Part shown: piece by piece, positions 40,756-49,571 of the stretch
Layout: the number at the start of each line of letters is the position of its first letter
How positions within the stretch are numbered: the stretch's first letter is position 1
Source: a virus
DNA: 64,000 nt
IMG/VR virus record: IMGVR_UViG_3300009551_000049
Span: 1-64,000 of that record
Direction: 5' to 3' (one strand)
Program-made: the position numbers and the translations under genes
The notes under the pieces: model-generated
What the model was told of the DNA's origin: nothing
Databases searched by the model: none
What the model saw: only the letters and a program-made list of their open reading frames with translations

Positions 40756-41523
40756 ATGAAACCCGTTGATAAAAATTCTGACTTACAGCCACCGCTTGCC
40801 GTGATGGCACCCGAACCAAACAGCGTTGGCCAGCCCCAGCCCAATGTTGCTGAAATGCTTCAGTCTGTAATCAGAGGTGGGGTAACGACCGAAAATGCAG
40901 CAGCTCTCGAAAAGCTGGTTGGCCTTTATGAACGGATGCAGGATCGGGACGCTGAAAAAGCTTTCAACACCGCTTTCGTAAATCTTCAAGCCGAGATGCC
41001 GGTCATCGTCGCCAAGTCCATCATCCCCAATCGCGGCAAATATCAGAAGTTTGAGGACATCATGGATGAAATCGCACCCCTGCTGAAAAAACACGGCTTC
41101 TCTGTTTCGTTCACGATGGACACGAAGGAGAACCGGATTCTTGAAACCTGCCATCTGCGCCATGTCTCCGGCCATTCCCAATCCAATTCATTCGCTGTGC
41201 GTACCCGCAAGGCCGACAGCGATACCCAAGCTGATTGCATGGCGGCGACCACGGCAAAACGCAACGCTCTTTGCAATGCGCTCAATATCGTCATCCGTCA
41301 GGATTGCTTGAATGAAGAAAATGACGCTGGTATCGAGGGCGACCCAAATTCAAAAATTTCATCCGCTCAAGCTGATGAACTTGAACGCAGGGTAAAAATG
41401 TCTGATTCCAATGTCGCCGCGTTCCTGAAATTCGCAGGCGCAGAAAAATTTTCTGAAATTCCGGCATTCAAATACGACATGTTGGACGCCATGCTCAAAC
41501 GCAAAGAACAGCAAGGGCGATGA
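40756..41523 (+). CDS. ERF-family single-strand annealing protein, 255 aa
   Basis: ERF signatures: an N-terminal helix MQDRDAEKAFNTAFVNLQ, IIPNRGKYQKFEDIMD, then GFSVSF and the alanine-rich helix of AATTAKRNALCNALNIV. These proteins coat single strands and anneal complementary DNA. A YqaJ exonuclease follows, two small genes later, making a lambda-Red-like pair for recombination or circularisation. No host-like RecA was seen. The start ATG is preceded by AATTT rather than a Shine-Dalgarno. Confidence 0.88.
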   Translation: MKPVDKNSDLQPPLAVMAPEPNSVGQPQPNVAEMLQSVIRGGVTTENAAALEKLVGLYERMQDRDAEKAFNTAFVNLQAEMPVIVAKSIIPNRGKYQKFEDIMDEIAPLLKKHGFSVSFTMDTKENRILETCHLRHVSGHSQSNSFAVRTRKADSDTQADCMAATTAKRNALCNALNIVIRQDCLNEENDAGIEGDPNSKISSAQADELERRVKMSDSNVAAFLKFAGAEKFSEIPAFKYDMLDAMLKRKEQQGR

Positions 41524-41699
41524 CTGCCAAGCGTCTAATGCAGGCTGCTTCGGAAGGAAAGGCTGTGATTGGCCATAGCCACCTTGGATGCGGAGACAGG
41601 CACCAGCCCGCCGCGTTCGTTGCCAGTATGCAATTCAGGTACGTCATGCAACATATCGACCAGCTTAAAATTTACAAACCGAAATCAAAACCGAAATGA
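41520..41699 (+). CDS. Small hypothetical protein, 59 aa
   Basis: ATG overlaps the ERF stop (ATGA) and its stop overlaps the next start, so it is part of a coupled string. Residues include HLGCGDRH and a basic Lys/Tyr tail (KIYKPKSKPK). The hydrophobic residues are too few for a membrane segment. Function unknown. Confidence 0.6.
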   Translation: MTAKRLMQAASEGKAVIGHSHLGCGDRHQPAAFVASMQFRYVMQHIDQLKIYKPKSKPK

Positions 41700-41872
41700 A
41701 AAAGTTTTTCATCTGGTGGCATCGTCGTCGTGCTGCAAAGCATGGCGCATGGGCGGCATGTGGTGGAAGCAGAAGCCGCGCCCTTGAGCCATTCATAGGC
41801 CACGATGGCAGTTGGCACGTCCACTATAAAAACTGGCACCTTGAGCAAATCAAACGCTTGGAATCAAAATGA
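41696..41872 (+). CDS. Small Trp-rich protein, 58 aa
   Basis: Begins MKKFFIWWHRRRAAKHGAWA and includes Trp at five positions; the N-terminal FFIWW may touch the membrane but is followed at once by basic residues. The central and C-terminal parts (HDGSWHVHYKNWHL) suggest a small beta fold. Coupled by ATGA overlaps to both neighbours. Unrecognised. Confidence 0.6.
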   Translation: MKKFFIWWHRRRAAKHGAWAACGGSRSRALEPFIGHDGSWHVHYKNWHLEQIKRLESK

Positions 41873-42633
41873 AAATTCACGCTCACTTTCAGCAAAAAAC
41901 CGGAGGCGACCCCACGTTAGAATGGCAACTGGCCAGAGTCGGCATATTCACGGCCAGCGAATTCGATTCCTTGGTGTCGCCAACTGGCGTGATCCGAAAG
42001 GGTGAGGGGGTTGAAACTTACCTGTGCAAGAAACTTGCCGAGCGTTGGATTGGCGGACAGCTTCCATCATACACCGCGTTTGCAATGGAACAAGGCACCA
42101 TCCTTGAGGAGCAGGCCATTCCCTACGCCGAATTCGAGTACAGCATGAAAATCCGGCAGGTTGGGTTTGTTAGCACTGATAACGGTCGGGTCGGGTGTTC
42201 ACCGGACGGCCTCATCGGCTTCGATGAATCCAAGCTCAGGCCGACCGAGGCCAGTCCCTACGTTTTGAATGGGAACGAATCGGGCATTGAAATCAAGTGC
42301 CCAAACCTCGACACACACATCAAGTATCTGCTGGCCGGTAAGCTGCCGACTGATTACATCGCCCAAGTTCAGGGGTCAATGTTCATCACCGGATGCAAGA
42401 CGTGGCATTTTCTCAGCTACCGCAGGAATCTGCCCGCCCTGCATCTGGTCATCGAGCAGGATTTGAAGTTTCAATCCGCGCTTGAAACGGCTCTGGACGA
42501 ATTCACGGCCCGGTTTGATTTAGCTATGGCCAGACTGGTCGAGATTAACGGCGGCGAGCCTGACCCAAAGCAGCGTGGTACCGTGCCGTTCAAGATTGAA
42601 AAATACGTCTCTGGCGTGGACATCGTTCCATGA
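41869..42633 (+). CDS. YqaJ-like viral exonuclease, 254 aa
   Basis: PD-(D/E)xK nuclease: RVGIFTASEFDSLVSP near residue 22, helix MEQGTILEEQAIPYAEFEY, VGCSPDGLIG with the catalytic Asp near 107 and GIEIKCPN with the Glu-x-Lys near 135, then the QVQGSMFITGC helix that contacts DNA. It chews one strand of double-stranded DNA from an end and hands the single strand to the ERF protein. The length is normal for the family. Confidence 0.9.
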   Translation: MKIHAHFQQKTGGDPTLEWQLARVGIFTASEFDSLVSPTGVIRKGEGVETYLCKKLAERWIGGQLPSYTAFAMEQGTILEEQAIPYAEFEYSMKIRQVGFVSTDNGRVGCSPDGLIGFDESKLRPTEASPYVLNGNESGIEIKCPNLDTHIKYLLAGKLPTDYIAQVQGSMFITGCKTWHFLSYRRNLPALHLVIEQDLKFQSALETALDEFTARFDLAMARLVEINGGEPDPKQRGTVPFKIEKYVSGVDIVP

Positions 42634-42809
42634 GCGAGCTTAACCAACGTCTAATCGCCATCGCCCGCGCGGTGGCAGACACCAAGCGCAGGCGCGTGGC
42701 CGTAATCATCCATGAACCGAAAGAACGTCAGCGCGTGGCCTACCTTCAGCACGATGCAGAGCGGGTCGATGCAATGGCGGATGACTGGGCTAGAAATCCC
42801 ATAAAATAA
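42630..42809 (+). CDS. Small helical protein, 59 aa
   Basis: ATG overlaps the exonuclease stop, and the stop abuts the next ATG. The product is helical and basic with RAVADTKRRRVAVIIHE and a heptad-like end (DAERVDAMADDWARN). Unrecognised. Confidence 0.55.
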   Translation: MSELNQRLIAIARAVADTKRRRVAVIIHEPKERQRVAYLQHDAERVDAMADDWARNPIK

Positions 42810-43691
42810 ATGAAGCTTTACGCAATCAGAGGTTGGGGTGTCCATTTTGAGAACAACCGTTCGAGAACGGTGATTTCGCTGGACTGGATTTCTGTGCCAA
42901 ATCGGCACGATGGCGAGCATTACACCCAGATTGTCACCAGCGAAAACGGGGCCGAAATCTTCGCGGGATGGATTCTGATCCTTCAGGTGGCCTCAAAATG
43001 CAATCCGAGGGGTGTTTTAGTCAGGGACAACGGAATTCCCCACGACTCCGCATCCCTTAGTTTAAAGACGCGCGCGCCAAAGTCATGGTTTGACAAGGCT
43101 TTCAGGTTCCTTGAGGCAAACACAGACTGGTTTGAAGTCACCGACCTGACAGGCTCCTATCAGCCACCTGTCAGGCAAGTACCAGCTAACTGCGAAGAAG
43201 GGAAGGGAAGGGAAGGGAATAGAAGGGAAGGGGAGGAGGGTGACGGACTGCCCAAAGAGGCTTCTTTTTGGAACAACAATTGCGGAACGCTGCCGAAGGT
43301 TTCAAACGTAAGCGCAGGCCGGAGAACCAAGCTCAACCAGCGCAGGCAGGACAAGTTCTGGGTGGCCAACTTTGAGACAGCGGTGGTACGGGCATCAAAG
43401 TCTGATTTTTGCACGGGCAAGAACGACCGGACTTGGAAGGCTGATTTTGATTTCATCCTGCAACCGGACGCGGTTTCAAAAATCATGGAAGGAAAGTACG
43501 ACAACCGGGCACCGTTGCCGAACAGGCCTGCAAAAAATCAAGACCAGTGGAACCTGTGCAATGGCCGGTACAACCTCGAAAACGGCCCGAGGCGCGAACA
43601 CTTCCCGGATCAAAAATCTTTTGACAACCATCTTGGGTGGTACAACGACTGGAAACAAAAACGACTCGCTTTAAAAGCTAAATCCGTATGA
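42810..43691 (+). CDS. Phage replication initiator / helicase-loader-like protein, 293 aa
   Basis: The C-terminal third has the pattern of phage replisome organisers: RQDKFWVANFETAVVR, then WKADFDFILQPDAVSKIMEG and FDNHLGWYNDWKQKR. The N-terminal 110 residues, with KLYAIRGWGVHF and hydrophobic strands, may form the DNA-binding part, although no clear winged helix is seen. The middle is a Glu/Gly/Arg linker encoded by a purine-only tract. The DnaB gene follows with overlapping codons, as helicase loaders often do. It would load DnaB at the origin, perhaps within this gene. Confidence 0.68.
   Translation: MKLYAIRGWGVHFENNRSRTVISLDWISVPNRHDGEHYTQIVTSENGAEIFAGWILILQVASKCNPRGVLVRDNGIPHDSASLSLKTRAPKSWFDKAFRFLEANTDWFEVTDLTGSYQPPVRQVPANCEEGKGREGNRREGEEGDGLPKEASFWNNNCGTLPKVSNVSAGRRTKLNQRRQDKFWVANFETAVVRASKSDFCTGKNDRTWKADFDFILQPDAVSKIMEGKYDNRAPLPNRPAKNQDQWNLCNGRYNLENGPRREHFPDQKSFDNHLGWYNDWKQKRLALKAKSV
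43145..43240 (+). repeat. Inverted repeat plus polypurine tract, origin-like
   Basis: CCTGACAGG at 43145-43153 and CCTGTCAGG at 43167-43175 form a perfect 9-bp inverted repeat. From 43194 to 43240 the strand is all purine but one T, with repeated GGGAA. It lies inside the replication initiator gene, as the lambda origin lies inside O. Confidence 0.5.
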
Positions 43692-45166
43692 TTGATTCTG
43701 TTTCAGATGCAGCAGGCGGAGGCGACGATTTTAAACGCCGCCGTAAAAAATCATTGTCAGAACTCGGGGCGTCTTCACTCGACCGCCTACCACCCCACGA
43801 TTTACAGATGGAAATGGGCGTCATCGGCTGCGTCATGCTGTCACCACGGGAATGCTTGTCAGAGTGCGTGACCACCCTTAAGGACAGTGGCAAGGACGCA
43901 TTTTATGATGTCCGGCACCAGTACATTTACGAAACGCTGGTAAAATTATTTGAGGCCGGAAAGCCAATCGACATCATAACCGTCCAGCAGGATTTGAAAG
44001 ACCGTCAGTTGCTCGAACAGATTGGCGGAATTAGCTACCTGTCGCAGATTCAAGACAGCGTACCCAGCGCGGCAAACCTGAGCTACTACCTCGGGGTCGT
44101 GAAGGAAAAATATCTTTTACGCCTGATGATCCAAACTTGCTCCGGCGTGGTCGGGCGCATCTACGATTACGAGGGCGAGGTTGACGCGCTGCTTGACGAG
44201 GTTGAAAAAGAAGTGCTCAAAGTGGGCGACCTCCGCCGTGGTAGCGACGATATAAAATCAGCCAAGGAGCTGGTCAACGATTCGATAACTGAGATTGAAG
44301 GCCTGTTCAATCGCAAGGGCGCAATCGGCGGCATACCCACCGGGTTCCCTGACTTCGACAAAATGACGGACGGACTTACCGAGGGCATGTACGTCATAGC
44401 GGCCCGGCCCTCAATGGGAAAGACCTCGTTCGCCTGCAACATCGCCGAACACATCGTGCTGGAATCCAAGCTGCCGGTCGGAATATTCAGCCTTGAGATG
44501 AGTGCGGCATCCCTGATGTTACGCATCAACTGTTCCGCCGCCCGCGTAAATCTTCGCCTGATACGCGACGGGTTTATGAACGGGGGTGATTTTTCAAAGC
44601 TGATGACATCCTCGGGCAAGCTTTCAGTCTCAAAGCTGTGGATCGACGACACCGCCGGTCTTTCCATAAACCAACTGCGCGCTCGTGCCCGGCGCATGGT
44701 TCAGCGTTATGGCATCCGCGTTCTGGTCATCGACTATCTCCAGTTGCTTCACTCGACCAATCGCAAGGCCAAAAGCAGGCAGGAGGAAATTGCTGACATC
44801 TCATCCGGCCTGAAGTCGCTTTCAAAGGAGTTGCACATTCCAATCATCGTTCTGGCGCAGCTAAACCGAGACATCGAGCGCGACAACAAGGGAACCAAAA
44901 AGCGCAAGCCGCGCATGAGCGACCTGCGGGAATCTGGATCACTAGAGCAAGATGCTGATTTGGTCGGTCTGCTATACAAGCCGAATGTGGCGGACGATGA
45001 CGAAGAATCGGACTCAGATTCAGCGGATGGAATTGCCGTGAATCTTTTGATTGCAAAGCAGCGCAACGGCCCGACCGGAGATGTGTGTTTCACATTCTTG
45101 AAGGGCATAACACGATTTGAGTCCGCTGCAAAATTTTCAAACGAAGACGTTCCTGACGGTCGGTAA
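43688..45166 (+). CDS. dnaB: Replicative DNA helicase, DnaB family, 492 aa
   Basis: The N-terminal domain begins LPPHDLQMEMGVIGCV, as in DnaB. The ATPase part has Walker A ARPSMGKTSFACN near residue 240, a FSLEMS segment, Walker B VLVIDYLQLL near 347, and LAQLNRDIER and LRESGSLEQDADLV as the later RecA-fold motifs. It unwinds DNA ahead of the fork as a hexamer. The start overlaps the initiator stop (ATGA). SSB follows 20 bp downstream. No primase was found in the window, so it may rely on one encoded elsewhere or on the host. Confidence 0.95.
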   Translation: MIDSVSDAAGGGDDFKRRRKKSLSELGASSLDRLPPHDLQMEMGVIGCVMLSPRECLSECVTTLKDSGKDAFYDVRHQYIYETLVKLFEAGKPIDIITVQQDLKDRQLLEQIGGISYLSQIQDSVPSAANLSYYLGVVKEKYLLRLMIQTCSGVVGRIYDYEGEVDALLDEVEKEVLKVGDLRRGSDDIKSAKELVNDSITEIEGLFNRKGAIGGIPTGFPDFDKMTDGLTEGMYVIAARPSMGKTSFACNIAEHIVLESKLPVGIFSLEMSAASLMLRINCSAARVNLRLIRDGFMNGGDFSKLMTSSGKLSVSKLWIDDTAGLSINQLRARARRMVQRYGIRVLVIDYLQLLHSTNRKAKSRQEEIADISSGLKSLSKELHIPIIVLAQLNRDIERDNKGTKKRKPRMSDLRESGSLEQDADLVGLLYKPNVADDDEESDSDSADGIAVNLLIAKQRNGPTGDVCFTFLKGITRFESAAKFSNEDVPDGR

Positions 45167-45186
45167 ACCAACAACCAAATAAAATT

Positions 45187-45627
45187 ATGGCCAGCTTTAA
45201 CCGCGTGATACTGATGGGCAACTTGACCCGCGATCCAGAATTGCGTTATACACCGAAAGGGACGGCCATCGCCAAGATTGGACTGGCGGTGAACCGCGTC
45301 TGGACGAATGAGGCAGGCGAGAAGAAAGAGGAGGTAACTTTCGTGGATGTGGATTGCTTTGGCCGCACGGCTGAAAATGTCGGTCAATACATGAAAAAAG
45401 GCAGGCCTATTATGATTGAGGGCCGGTTGAAACTCGACCAATGGGACGACAAGGCGACTGGAGCCAAGCGTTCAAAGCTGGGTGTCGTGGCGGAAACAGT
45501 CCAGTTTCTCGGTGGCAAGGATGACGCGCCAGCCGCTCCGCGCACCGCGCGTCCTGCTACCACCGCGCCCGCGTCTGAACCTGTGGAAGGCGACGGCCCG
45601 CCGGAATCGGATGATGTCCCCTTCTGA
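45187..45627 (+). CDS. ssb: Single-stranded DNA-binding protein, 146 aa
   Basis: OB-fold start SFNRVILMGNLTRDPELRYT, then VDVDCFGRTAENVGQYMKKG and PIMIEGRLKLDQWDD, all standard for bacterial SSB. The C-terminal region is a Pro/Ala linker ending DDVPF, the acidic tip that recruits other proteins. It protects single strands during replication and recombination. The upstream AT-rich spacer (aaaattATG) has no Shine-Dalgarno. Confidence 0.95.
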   Translation: MASFNRVILMGNLTRDPELRYTPKGTAIAKIGLAVNRVWTNEAGEKKEEVTFVDVDCFGRTAENVGQYMKKGRPIMIEGRLKLDQWDDKATGAKRSKLGVVAETVQFLGGKDDAPAAPRTARPATTAPASEPVEGDGPPESDDVPF

Positions 45628-45635
45628 GTATTTTT

Positions 45636-45827
45636 ATGACCAAAGAGGCCACCAGAGCGAAGCAAGTCGGCGTGTTATACATGCGCGTCTGCTATGCCGA
45701 GGACTTGGTACGCAAGGTAAACGACCGCCACCACAAGGACGGGATTGTAAACCAAAAGTCACTCGACGACATCGACGAGCTGCTGGCCGAAGGTAGGCAG
45801 GCCATAAAAATTTTGAGAACCACATGA
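45636..45827 (+). CDS. Small helical protein, 63 aa
   Basis: Starts nine bases after the SSB stop. The product is mostly helix (TRAKQVGVLYMRVCYAEDL, DELLAEGRQAIKIL). Coupled by an ATGA overlap to the next gene. No family recognised. Confidence 0.6.
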   Translation: MTKEATRAKQVGVLYMRVCYAEDLVRKVNDRHHKDGIVNQKSLDDIDELLAEGRQAIKILRTT

Positions 45828-46198
45828 TCGATAAAAAAACCAGAGTGCGTCAGGTGTTCGGTCGCCAGCGGATTCAGGCCGGTGACAAGACTTACGTTTT
45901 CGAGATGAGCAAGTCCGGCGTGTCGGTGTGTGCCACTGGTCGCGGTCAGGTCGAATCATCTAAAACATTTGCAGAGCTTTTGTCGTTCATAGCCGGTGTC
46001 GAATTGATGCCGTGCGTGGTTGTTGATTTCGACACCGTTGAAAAAGTAGATGATGCAATTGAAGCCTGTTATCGGGAGCGTCAATCTATCGTGGAGAAAA
46101 TAGAAACATTGGAAAAGGTTCAGATTGCAAAAATATCTGAAACGCTGCGCCGCCTTGGCACTATTCGGGCAACGCTTCAAACCGGAAAACTCCTGTGA
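45824..46198 (+). CDS. Hypothetical protein with C-terminal coiled coil, 124 aa
   Basis: Residues 1-50 look like beta strands (RIQAGDKTYVFEMSKSG). The last 45 residues (ERQSIVEKIETLEKVQIAKI) form a heptad-type helix. It starts at ATG 45824 in overlap with the previous stop and ends in a GTGA overlap with the HNH gene. Function unknown. Confidence 0.6.
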   Translation: MIDKKTRVRQVFGRQRIQAGDKTYVFEMSKSGVSVCATGRGQVESSKTFAELLSFIAGVELMPCVVVDFDTVEKVDDAIEACYRERQSIVEKIETLEKVQIAKISETLRRLGTIRATLQTGKLL

Positions 46199-46737
46199 AA
46201 AAGTATCACAAATTTCCGCATTCTTGCTCGGTACGCAACTGCCGCCGGAAAGTTGGCCTGTCTGAAAAGAGCGACAAGTGTTACAAACACCGGCTGCGGG
46301 CATGGAAGGAAAAGCATCCCCATGCCTATGCTTGGGGGAAATTGAAGCGCAGGGCGCGGGCGCGCGGGATTAAATTCACGCTCACCATTCAGGATTACAA
46401 AGACCTGATGGCCGGTCTGGATTTGACCAAGCTTGTCAGTCACACATCGCTTTCCATCAGCGTGGATCGGGTGGAAAATTCTTTGGGGTACTACCGATGG
46501 AATGTCCAGAGGATGACCCTGAAAGAAAACTCCAGAAAGCAATACGTTCCTTACTGGTCAAACGGCATGAGACATCATCATACGCCGGAAGAAATCCGCC
46601 ATCTCGATGTTGAGTATCGTGACAGATGCGAAAATCTTGCGGATGAAATCGGTCGGACATACGAAAAAGGCAGCGTCAAATTTTGGGAAGTATTCCGCAG
46701 AAAAAAAGTCGCCATGTTTGAATCCTTAACTGTTTGA
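46195..46737 (+). CDS. HNH-like endonuclease, 180 aa
   Basis: GTG start coupled to the previous stop. The N-terminus has CSVRNC and a later CYKHR, a zinc-type knuckle, followed by WGKLKRRARARGIKFTLTI. The stretch SISVDRVENSLGYYRWNVQR then KENSRKQ resembles the S/HDxxxN...GY..xN..N core of phage HNH enzymes; the first His is not obvious. Probably a homing-type gene within the replication module. Confidence 0.62.
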   Translation: MKKYHKFPHSCSVRNCRRKVGLSEKSDKCYKHRLRAWKEKHPHAYAWGKLKRRARARGIKFTLTIQDYKDLMAGLDLTKLVSHTSLSISVDRVENSLGYYRWNVQRMTLKENSRKQYVPYWSNGMRHHHTPEEIRHLDVEYRDRCENLADEIGRTYEKGSVKFWEVFRRKKVAMFESLTV

Positions 46738-46741
46738 AATT

Positions 46742-48487
46742 ATGAAATTGAACCTATCTGACACATCTGATGCCGCGATTGATTTGGGCGTCTTGTTAAA
46801 AACTCGGCTGTTGATCCAAACAAACAGCGGCGGCGGAAAAAGCTGGCTGCTGCGACGGCTGGCCGAACAGGCTTTCGGCAAAGTACAGGTCATCATCATT
46901 GACCCTGAGGGTGAATTTTCAACGCTGCGCGAAAAGTTTGATTACGTTCTAGTTGGCAAGGGCGGCGAGACGCCCGCTGATTGCCGCTCCGCCGCTATGG
47001 TCGCGCACAAGCTGCTTGAGCTTCATGCCTCGGCAGTGTGCGACCTCTACGAGATGAAGCCGCAGGACAGGCACCACTGGGTAAAGCTATTCATCGACGC
47101 CCTGATTGATGCCCCTAAAAACCTCTGGCACCCAGTTATCGTAATCGTGGATGAGGCGCATGTTTTTTGCCCCGAATCAAAGGCGGGCGAGAGCGAGGCC
47201 AGCGGTTCGATGATTGACCTCGCCACTCGGGGTCGCAAGCGCGGTTACTGCGCCGTGTTCGCCACCCAGCGGCTTGGTAAGTTAAAGAAGGATGCCGCTG
47301 CCGAACTTACCAATGTTATGATTGGTCAGACCTTCATTGACATCGACCGCGACCTGGCGGCTGATTGTCTTGGAGTATCCGGCCCGGAACGCCGGGCATT
47401 CGACAACGAAATAAAAACTGTCCAGCAAGGCAACTTTTATGCTCTGGGCCGGGCGATTTGTACCACCCGCACCAAGGTTCAAGTCGGCAAAGTTCAAACT
47501 ACACATCCTGAAATTGGTGGTAAAAAATTCAGCGCGGAGCCTCCGCCCCCGTCTGAAAAGGTCAAGCTGATGATGCCGAAGCTTGCCGACCTTCCAAAGG
47601 CGGCTGAAGAAAAGGCTAAAACTGAATCTGAGTTGCGAACTGAAGTGAGGGTACTCCGGCAACAATTGGCGGATGCTAAACGAACCAACCCAGTTGAAAA
47701 AAGTATTACCGAAATCAAAAATGTGCCCGCTTTGACCGATGCGGAGCGTAAACGTCTGACCAAGGCCATCGAGACGGGCGACAACATCATTTGCAAGTAT
47801 GAGGTAATTCAAAACCTGATTGGAAATCAGGACAGTGACATGATTGACCTGAGGTCAGACTTGAGGTTTTTCAAAGACCTTTTGACCGGAAAATTGACGC
47901 CACCAAAACAGTTTAGGCCCGCGCCATTGACGCGGCAGACTTTCCCGATAGTGACCATGCACCGTGAAAAAATTGCGTCCGTTCAAACCAATGGCGACAT
48001 ATCTCCGGTTGGCCAACGTATCCTGAACGCGCTTGCTGAAATGGAAATGCTTGGCACAAAGACACCGGATCGAGAGCTTGTCGCCCTACTCGCAGGTTAC
48101 ACACATCTGCTTTCCAAAGGATTCGTAAATGCAGTGGGCGAGCTACGCACCGCAGGTTTGGTGTCGTATCCTAACTCTGATTCAATCCAATTCACCGATG
48201 CTGGCCGTGAAAAGGCCCAGTTCCCTTCGAGGCCGAGCACTTCGGAGGAGATTCAGAACCGCGTTTGCAATCTGATTGGCGGCAAGGCCAGTCAGATTTT
48301 GCGCCCGCTTATTGACAACTATCCCAATCCATGTGCCCGGACTGACATCGCGGCGGCGGCGGGATACACACATCTGTTGTCAAAGGGATTTGTGAATGCT
48401 ATTTCAAGACTTCGCACACTCGGGTTTGTGGAATATCCTGACAGTCAGAGCATCGTCGCCACCAAAATCTTGTTTCTCAATGATTGA
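46742..48487 (+). CDS. HerA-like P-loop ATPase with duplicated C-terminal module, 581 aa
   Basis: Walker A is TNSGGGKSWLLRRL (residues 28-41), Walker B VIVIVDEAHVF (135-145), and RKRGYCAVFATQRLGKL carries the later RecA-fold features of HerA/DUF87 ATPases, which move along or unwind double-stranded DNA. Residues 290-420 are charged linker. The last 140 residues hold two related units, each with GYTHLLSKGFVNA (near 452 and 541) and a following LRT.G.V.YP segment, probably two winged helices. A VRR-NUC nuclease gene follows with overlapping codons, as HerA and NurA do in other genomes. A packaging or segregation role is the alternative. Confidence 0.75.
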   Translation: MKLNLSDTSDAAIDLGVLLKTRLLIQTNSGGGKSWLLRRLAEQAFGKVQVIIIDPEGEFSTLREKFDYVLVGKGGETPADCRSAAMVAHKLLELHASAVCDLYEMKPQDRHHWVKLFIDALIDAPKNLWHPVIVIVDEAHVFCPESKAGESEASGSMIDLATRGRKRGYCAVFATQRLGKLKKDAAAELTNVMIGQTFIDIDRDLAADCLGVSGPERRAFDNEIKTVQQGNFYALGRAICTTRTKVQVGKVQTTHPEIGGKKFSAEPPPPSEKVKLMMPKLADLPKAAEEKAKTESELRTEVRVLRQQLADAKRTNPVEKSITEIKNVPALTDAERKRLTKAIETGDNIICKYEVIQNLIGNQDSDMIDLRSDLRFFKDLLTGKLTPPKQFRPAPLTRQTFPIVTMHREKIASVQTNGDISPVGQRILNALAEMEMLGTKTPDRELVALLAGYTHLLSKGFVNAVGELRTAGLVSYPNSDSIQFTDAGREKAQFPSRPSTSEEIQNRVCNLIGGKASQILRPLIDNYPNPCARTDIAAAAGYTHLLSKGFVNAISRLRTLGFVEYPDSQSIVATKILFLND

Positions 48488-48896
48488 CCTTTCAACAACT
48501 GAAGGATTGCGCGCGGCTGGCTATGTCGAGATAAAGCCCGGTCAGTGGCATCGCCCAAAGTTTCTGCCGCCGGTTGTTAACGAACCGGAAACCATCAACG
48601 TGCCAGTCAATGCAGAGGGCAAATTGCATGAGCAGATTATGGATTGGTGTGATACGCAATGGCCTCGCGTGAAATACATCCACGCCCGCATGGATCAAAG
48701 GTCTTGCATCGCAGTTGGCGCACAGGATTTCACGCTATTTCTTCCGAATGGCAGAACACTCTGCGTGGAGTGCAAGGCCAAGAGCAAGAAGCTCGAACCC
48801 GACCAGCGTAATTGGCACAAAGAAATGGCTATGGTCGGTCACAAGGTTCATACGGTCTGGTCGTTTGAAGATTTCAAATCACTGTTAAATAAATAA
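48480..48896 (+). CDS. VRR-NUC domain nuclease, 138 aa
   Basis: ATG 48480 inside the end of the ATPase gene is chosen because the product begins MIDLSTTEGLRAAGYVEI and a further upstream extension is a shadow. Residues 45-138 fit VRR-NUC: an initial helix HEQIMDWCDT, GAQDFTLFLPNG for the catalytic Asp, LCVECKAKS for Glu-x-Lys, and PDQRNWHKEM then GHKVHTVWS. Such stand-alone VRR-NUC enzymes act on branched DNA. Coupling to a HerA-like ATPase suggests joint processing of ends or junctions. Confidence 0.85.
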   Translation: MIDLSTTEGLRAAGYVEIKPGQWHRPKFLPPVVNEPETINVPVNAEGKLHEQIMDWCDTQWPRVKYIHARMDQRSCIAVGAQDFTLFLPNGRTLCVECKAKSKKLEPDQRNWHKEMAMVGHKVHTVWSFEDFKSLLNK

Positions 48897-48898
48897 TT

Positions 48899-49570
48899 AT
48901 GTCTCTATTTTTTAAAGACGATTTGTGCGAAATCCATAATGGTGATTCGCGCGATTTGCTTCCAAGCATGCCTAGCGGAATAGTTATCACTGACCCGCCA
49001 TTTAACATTGGATACAAGTACGACCAACACAAAGACAGGATGCGGCTTGACGAATATCAAAATCTTTTGAAAGCAACCCTTGTTTGCCCGTGCGTTATTA
49101 TCCACTATCCAGAGCAAATTATTTCTGCCAGCGTGATATTATCTGAAATACCGACTCGAATTGTAGCTTGGGTTTACCCTTCAAATACTGGCCGGATGTA
49201 TCGGAGCATTGCATGGTTTGGAAATGTTCCAAATTTCAAACGGGGGGGGCAACCTTACAAAAACCCGAAAGACAAACGGGTAAGGAAATTGATAGCCGCC
49301 GGTCGTCAGTGTCGCCTTTACGATTGGTGGGAAATCAATCAGGTCAAGAACGTAAGCAAGGAAAAAACTGGTCATCCGTGCCAGATGCCGCTCGAAGTAA
49401 TGATGAGAATTATACGCATTACAGATTGCAAGCTAGTTATCGACCCATTTTGCGGGAGCGGAACCACTTTGCTTGCTGCAAAAAAGCTCGGAATAAAATC
49501 TATCGGAATAGACAAAAGCCCGGCCTATTGCCAGATAGCTGCCGACAGGGTGATTCGCAACACGTTTTAA
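48899..49570 (+). CDS. DNA methyltransferase (N6-A/N4-C type), 223 aa
   Basis: VITDPPFNIGY near residue 30 is motif IV (DPPF) and PFCGSGTTLLAAKKLG near 185, followed by SIGID, is motif I with motif II. DPPF before FCGSGTT is the order of beta-class enzymes. It adds a methyl group to an exocyclic amino group of DNA, possibly protecting phage DNA from host restriction. No restriction gene is next to it, so an orphan methylase is likely. Target sequence unknown. Confidence 0.9.
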   Translation: MSLFFKDDLCEIHNGDSRDLLPSMPSGIVITDPPFNIGYKYDQHKDRMRLDEYQNLLKATLVCPCVIIHYPEQIISASVILSEIPTRIVAWVYPSNTGRMYRSIAWFGNVPNFKRGGQPYKNPKDKRVRKLIAAGRQCRLYDWWEINQVKNVSKEKTGHPCQMPLEVMMRIIRITDCKLVIDPFCGSGTTLLAAKKLGIKSIGIDKSPAYCQIAADRVIRNTF

Positions 49571-49571
49571 T

